Shown here: positions 3,616-7,258 of the stretch, one piece after another | Layout: each line of letters opens with the position of its first letter | Position numbering within the stretch: position 1 is the first letter of the stretch | NCBI GenBank assembly: GCA_903926285.1 | Contig: CAIYIP010000525.1 | Span: 1 to 7,258 of the forward strand | Length of the DNA stretch: 7,258 nucleotides | Source: an uncultured Gammaproteobacteria bacterium | GTDB taxonomy: Bacteria; Pseudomonadota; Gammaproteobacteria; Pseudomonadales; Pseudohongiellaceae | Direction: 5' to 3' | Made by a program: the position numbers and the translations under genes | The notes under the pieces: model-generated | Database searches by the model: none | Told to the model about the DNA's origin: nothing | What the model saw: the letters and a program-made list of their open reading frames with translations, nothing else

Positions 3616-6069
3616 ATGATCAATAATGACAAATGTTCATCAAGTAGTCCCGGAATTGCGGAGGCTGCGGGCTTGCTGTCCCGAAATCCAATAGAAATAG
3701 ACCCCCTCGTGTTGGGCTTCGTGCTCGAAACAGCCTGCGATGCCATCTATATTTATGATGACCAGCGGCACATCATTTATGCCAATGCGCAAGCTTGCAA
3801 GCAGTCGGGTTACAGCAAAAGTGAACTCCTGCAAATGAACATCGGCAACCTTGATGCGGCCTATCCTGCTGCCACGCCCGAAATGTTTATGCGCTTCGCC
3901 GAGCTTGGCAAGCAGACAATTTTTGAGTCGGTGCATCGCACCAAGTCAGGCCAGTTGCTACCGGTGGAGGTCTCGCTGGTGACGGCAACTGTCGACGGCA
4001 AGATTTTCAACAGTGCTTTCGTGCGGGATATTTCCCGGCGCATGGCCATCATGAAGCAGTCGGACCATTTGCGTTTTGCCCTTGAGCATGCTTCGGATGC
4101 TGTTTATCTCTACGATCGTTCCGGCCAGATTCATTTTGCCAATGCCAGAGCAAGCGATGTGCTGGGTTATTCACCTGACGAGCTGTTGAGCAAAAGCATC
4201 ATGGATCTGGATCCCTTGTTTTCCGAAAACAACAACCTTGTGTTCTGGGACAGCTCCCGCAAGGTCATGACGCGGCAGACACTGCATCGCAAAAAAGACG
4301 GTTCAACTTATCCGGTAGAGATAGTAGCCACTGCAACTTCATCGGAGGGCCAGGAAAGCGCCGTGTGTTTTGTGCGCGACATCAGCGAACAGATGACGGC
4401 GATCCAGGCGGTGCGCGAAGGTGAAGAACGGTTCCGCGTGATTGCCGACACGTCCCCTGTCGCGCTTGTGATCAGTGAAATCAACACTGGCCATATCCGC
4501 TATGTCAACAATCAGGCCGCGCGTGTGTTCCGCCTTACGCGTGGCGAGATGATGAATCTGGATTACCAGGACGTACTGGCGTTCAGTCATGTTTCTCCGC
4601 AGTTGATCGAGAGTGTGCTTGCAGGTCACGAGTTCCAGAATTCTGAAGTGGAATTGCTCCATGGTGATGTGCAAACGTGGGTGTCATTCAATACCAGTGT
4701 GCTGACACTCGAAGGTGAGCAGATGTTGTACAGTGCCCTAATGGATGTGACCGAAGCCCACGAATTATCCAATCAGCTGAGTTATCAAGCCACTTATGAT
4801 GATCTGACAGGCCTCGTAAACCGCCGCGAGTTCGAGGATCGTCTGCAGGAAGTGATAGAACTCGGTGCCGAACGCCAGATCGACAATGCGCTGTGTTATC
4901 TCGATCTTGACCAGTTCAAGGTAATCAATGATACCTGTGGCCATATGGCCGGTGATGAACTGCTGCGACAACTGGCGCAGCTCCTCTACAAATGTGTGCG
5001 GCGTGACGATACACTGGCGCGGCTCGGTGGTGACGAGTTTGCGATCCTGCTCGAGAACTGCTCGATAGAGAATGCCGAAAAAGTCGCCAATAACGTCCAG
5101 GAAATGATCCGGAGTTTTCGCTTCGCCTGGCTTGATTCCGTGTTCACCATTGGCATCAGCATAGGATTGACACAGATCGCGCGTGCGGGTGAAACCATTT
5201 CTGAAGTGCTGCGCAGAGCCGATGCTGCGTGTTATGCCGCGAAGAAAGCGGGCCGCAATCGACTGCATGTATTTCGCATGGACGACAAGGAAATTGAGCT
5301 GCGCCATGTCGAAATGCGCTGGGTGTCGCGGATCAATGCAGCGCTGGATGAAAACCGTTTTGAATTGTGGTCGCAGGAAATTGCCGAGATCAGCCATCAC
5401 GATACGCAGCGCAGTCAGACTGCCGAAGATCATTTTGAAGTACTGCTGCGTATGCGAGACATTGATGGCACCTTGATTCTGCCGGGTGACTTTTTACTGG
5501 CAGCAGAACGTTACGACCTAGCCTCGCGAATCGACCGCTGGGTGATCCGTGTGCTGTTCAAGTGGCTCAGCAATAATCAGTCGAATATGCACCGCCTCGG
5601 CATTTGCACAGTCAATCTGTCGGGGCAAACACTTGGTGATGATGGCTTTCAGCAGGAAGTGATAGCGCTTGTGGAAAGCTCCAGCTTGCCGGCAGAAAAA
5701 ATCTGTTTTGAAATTACTGAAACGGCGGCCATCACCAACCTCAGCAGTGCAACCACGTTTATGAAACGCATGAAGGCATATGGCTGCAAGTTTTCGCTGG
5801 ATGATTTTGGCAGGGGCTTGTCGTCATTTGCTTATCTGAAAAGTCTGCCAGTGGATTTTGTGAAGATCGATGGTTTCTTCGTGAAAGACATGCTGACCGA
5901 TCCAGTGGATTACGCGATGGTGAAAGCCATCATTGATATGGCACACGCGATGGGTATAAAAGCCATCGCCGAATTTGTGGAGAACAACGAAATTTTAAAT
6001 GCTCTGATCGACCTCGATGTGGACTACGTGCAAGGCTTTGGTATAGCCCGGCCCGTTCGTCTTGTTTAA
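3616..6069 (+). CDS. PAS-PAS-PAS-GGDEF-EAL protein (putative diguanylate cyclase/c-di-GMP phosphodiesterase)
   Basis: An 817-residue soluble sensor enzyme when started at ATG 3616, with no membrane helices. It has three PAS domains (about 31-143, 150-263, 269-385); the first two are clearly similar. The GGDEF domain (about 388-553) has GGDEF intact at 471-475, the DLDQFKxIND metal/nucleotide segment, and RxxD (462-465), the inhibitory c-di-GMP site. The EAL domain (about 568-813) reads EVL at 608-610. It keeps the metal and catalytic residues known from RocR-type enzymes: E608, N667, E699, D729-D730, K750, E786 and Q806. By motif, both making and breaking c-di-GMP are possible; which dominates is unknown. 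ATG 3616 is chosen because PAS1 follows at once and a promoter sits just upstream, although it has no clear ribosome-binding site. ATG 3481 has AGGA five bases upstream and is the main alternative (862 residues). The ABC ATPase gene follows four bases after the stop. Confidence 0.93.
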   Translation: MINNDKCSSSSPGIAEAAGLLSRNPIEIDPLVLGFVLETACDAIYIYDDQRHIIYANAQACKQSGYSKSELLQMNIGNLDAAYPAATPEMFMRFAELGKQTIFESVHRTKSGQLLPVEVSLVTATVDGKIFNSAFVRDISRRMAIMKQSDHLRFALEHASDAVYLYDRSGQIHFANARASDVLGYSPDELLSKSIMDLDPLFSENNNLVFWDSSRKVMTRQTLHRKKDGSTYPVEIVATATSSEGQESAVCFVRDISEQMTAIQAVREGEERFRVIADTSPVALVISEINTGHIRYVNNQAARVFRLTRGEMMNLDYQDVLAFSHVSPQLIESVLAGHEFQNSEVELLHGDVQTWVSFNTSVLTLEGEQMLYSALMDVTEAHELSNQLSYQATYDDLTGLVNRREFEDRLQEVIELGAERQIDNALCYLDLDQFKVINDTCGHMAGDELLRQLAQLLYKCVRRDDTLARLGGDEFAILLENCSIENAEKVANNVQEMIRSFRFAWLDSVFTIGISIGLTQIARAGETISEVLRRADAACYAAKKAGRNRLHVFRMDDKEIELRHVEMRWVSRINAALDENRFELWSQEIAEISHHDTQRSQTAEDHFEVLLRMRDIDGTLILPGDFLLAAERYDLASRIDRWVIRVLFKWLSNNQSNMHRLGICTVNLSGQTLGDDGFQQEVIALVESSSLPAEKICFEITETAAITNLSSATTFMKRMKAYGCKFSLDDFGRGLSSFAYLKSLPVDFVKIDGFFVKDMLTDPVDYAMVKAIIDMAHAMGIKAIAEFVENNEILNALIDLDVDYVQGFGIARPVRLV

Positions 6070-6073
6070 TGCC

Positions 6074-6814
6074 ATGCACGTCCCGGTGAGCGAACCTGGG
6101 TCCAAAGTGCAAGCGCAATCTCCCGTATTTATCCAGACGGAAAATCTCTGCCGCAAATTTACCCATGGCAATGGTGCACAAGTGGTGCTCGCCGGTTTGT
6201 CGTTCACGCTGAGGCGCGGCGAGATCGTGGCCTTGCTTGGCCGTAGTGGTTCGGGCAAATCCACATTGCTCAATTTGATCAGTGGTATTGATCGCGCCGA
6301 CTCCGGTCGCGTGGTGGTCGATGACAAGGATCTTACCGCGATGAACGAACGCGAGCGTACGATGTTTCGGCGCCTCAACATCGGTTTCATCTATCAGTTC
6401 TTCAATCTGATCCCGAGTCTTACTGCAGCGGAAAATATTGCGCTCATCCTGGAACTGAATGGTCGTAGTGCAGAAATGGCCATGAAAAGCACCATGCTTC
6501 TGTTGGAGGAAATGAACCTCGTTGAACAAGGTTCGCATTTTCCTGCCGAGCTTTCCGGCGGTGAGCAGCAGCGCATAGCGCTCGCCAGAGCCATGATCCA
6601 TTCGCCTAAACTTGTGCTTGCAGATGAGCCCACGGGCAACCTCGATGCCGAGACTGGTGTGCAAATGCTGCAATTGCTCAAAGACAATGTGAATGCCAAC
6701 AACAGCACGTTGTTGATCGTCACACACAGCCTTGCGGTCGCCCGCACTGCCGACCGTATCCTGACACTTGACCATGGTGTGATTGAGGAGCGCAGTGGTG
6801 ACTTCGCCTGGTAG
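6074..6814 (+). CDS. ABC transporter ATP-binding protein (MacB/LolD/FtsE type)
   Basis: A 246-residue ATPase subunit with every core motif: Walker A GRSGSGKST (56-64), Q-loop Q108 in IYQFFNLIPSLTAAENI, signature LSGGEQQR (160-167), Walker B LVLADEP (180-186), D-loop NLD (189-191) and the switch histidine in VTHS (218). The FFNLIPSLTAxEN segment is typical of the MacB/LolD group, which powers mechanotransmission-type permeases moving lipoproteins, peptides or lipids across the envelope rather than importing nutrients. ATG 6074 begins four bases after the c-di-GMP gene's stop. A TTG at 6062, overlapping that gene, is possible, and neither start has a clear ribosome-binding site. The gene overlaps the permease gene by 17 bases, so the pair is surely co-expressed. 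It has no peptidase domain and is not a dedicated microcin exporter. Confidence 0.92.
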   Translation: MHVPVSEPGSKVQAQSPVFIQTENLCRKFTHGNGAQVVLAGLSFTLRRGEIVALLGRSGSGKSTLLNLISGIDRADSGRVVVDDKDLTAMNERERTMFRRLNIGFIYQFFNLIPSLTAAENIALILELNGRSAEMAMKSTMLLLEEMNLVEQGSHFPAELSGGEQQRIALARAMIHSPKLVLADEPTGNLDAETGVQMLQLLKDNVNANNSTLLIVTHSLAVARTADRILTLDHGVIEERSGDFAW

Positions 6815-7258
6815 CAGGGGCCAGTATCATCTTCTTCTGTTAAGCGCGTGGCGTTATGCCGTGCAGCACCGCTGGCAAACCTGGCTGAGTTTTCTCGGCA
6901 TCATGCTTGGTGTGATGATGGTGGTCGCTGTTGATCTTGCCAACAGCAGTGCGCAGCGTGCGTTTGCGCTGTCTGTTGCTGCTGTCAACGGCAATATCAC
7001 ACATCAGATTGTTGGTGGTTCAACGGGTGTGCCCGATACTGTCTTTACCGGCTTGCGCACTGAACTTGGTTTGCGCCGCAGTGCACCTTCGTTAAGTGCG
7101 CGCATTCGTGTGAACAGAAGTGAGTTGACGCTGATCGGTGTTGATTTCAGCAGCGAAGCTACACTGCAGCGCCGCCGTCCCGGTCTTGCCGCCGAAACCT
7201 TGCAACTAAACGGGCTCGCGCTTGCAGTAAGCGCGCGTCCGGATGCTGTGCTGATGAG
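6798..7258 (+). CDS. ABC transporter permease, FtsX/MacB-like, N-terminal part
   Basis: The frame runs from GTG 6798 to the right edge, and 153 codons are visible. GAGGAG (6785-6790) precedes the GTG by seven bases and lies inside the ATPase gene; a GTG at 6795 is also in frame. Residues 13-32 (LLLSAWRYAVQHRWQTWLSF) are the short amphipathic entry typical of this family. They are followed by one membrane helix, roughly residues 32-47, ending VVAVDLANSSAQRAF. The rest (about 50 onward) is the start of a large periplasmic domain with THQIVGGSTG. This matches the MacB_PCD layout, in which a long extracytoplasmic domain sits between helix 1 and three C-terminal FtsX helices that are not in the window. 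Together with the preceding ATPase it should form an exporter or lipoprotein/lipid-handling complex. The family is confident; the cargo is unknown. Confidence 0.88.
   Translation, partial: MTSPGSRGQYHLLLLSAWRYAVQHRWQTWLSFLGIMLGVMMVVAVDLANSSAQRAFALSVAAVNGNITHQIVGGSTGVPDTVFTGLRTELGLRRSAPSLSARIRVNRSELTLIGVDFSSEATLQRRRPGLAAETLQLNGLALAVSARPDAVLM

Noticed and set aside
4765..5433. Minus-strand open frame (222 codons) opposite the GGDEF domain
   Set aside because: It mirrors the GGDEF coding sequence and has no motif of its own.
5930..6775. Long minus-strand open frame (281 codons) opposite the EAL end and ABC ATPase gene
   Set aside because: Both plus-strand genes here have complete domain motifs; the antisense product has low-complexity composition and no recognisable domain.
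6074..7258. ABC genes as the exporter of the microcin-like peptide
   Set aside because: The ATPase has no C39 peptidase or fused membrane domain, the permease is FtsX/MacB-like, and the genes lie over 4 kb away in a different transcription unit.
1..7258. CRISPR arrays, tRNA/rRNA genes, insertion sequences
   Set aside because: No regularly spaced repeats, cloverleaf-like sequence, transposase or terminal inverted repeats were seen by eye.

Overview
The window looks like a gammaproteobacterial chromosome segment. The signs are a Nu-class glutathione S-transferase, a YpfH-type carboxylesterase, a PAS-GGDEF-EAL protein, a MacB/LolD-type ABC pair and a microcin-V-style leader peptide. The genus cannot be fixed from the sequence. 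Most of the window is moderately GC-rich (38 G+C of 60 at 2641-2700, counted by hand). The stretch from about 300 to 1250 is strikingly AT-rich (36 G+C of 120 at 421-540), which suggests a horizontally acquired segment.

Left part (1-1500): the C-terminal end of an AlbA_2/Schlafen-like ATP-binding protein stops at the edge of the AT-rich segment. It is followed by a CPBP (CAAX protease/bacteriocin-processing, 'Abi') membrane protein with all three family motifs. About 100 bases further on is a 62-codon gene whose product begins MRNLEIQEMDAVSGG, a textbook double-glycine leader of the microcin V type, followed by a 47-residue glycine- and aromatic-rich core. That core has no Lys, Arg or His and ends in Cys. 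The CPBP protein and the peptide look like a compact, undescribed microcin-like unit, with the CPBP protein a candidate for immunity or processing. No C39-peptidase exporter or HlyD-type partner is in view.

Middle part (1500-3275): a convergent GST gene sits on the minus strand, separated from the microcin-like gene by two tandem hairpins. On the plus strand, a 68-codon gene overlaps the carboxylesterase start by ATGA. The 68-residue product resembles the N-terminal membrane anchor of a glutaredoxin-family protein joined in frame to that family's C-terminal end. The middle of the domain, including the CPxC active site, is absent.

Right part (3275-7258): a roughly 340-base leader region contains a good sigma-70-like promoter. 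It is followed by a cyclic-di-GMP enzyme with three PAS domains and apparently intact GGDEF and EAL active sites. Four bases after its stop lies an ABC ATPase gene, which overlaps the start of an FtsX/MacB-type permease that runs off the right edge. The tight packing suggests that the c-di-GMP gene and the ABC exporter genes are co-transcribed. No tRNA, rRNA, CRISPR array or complete insertion sequence was seen.
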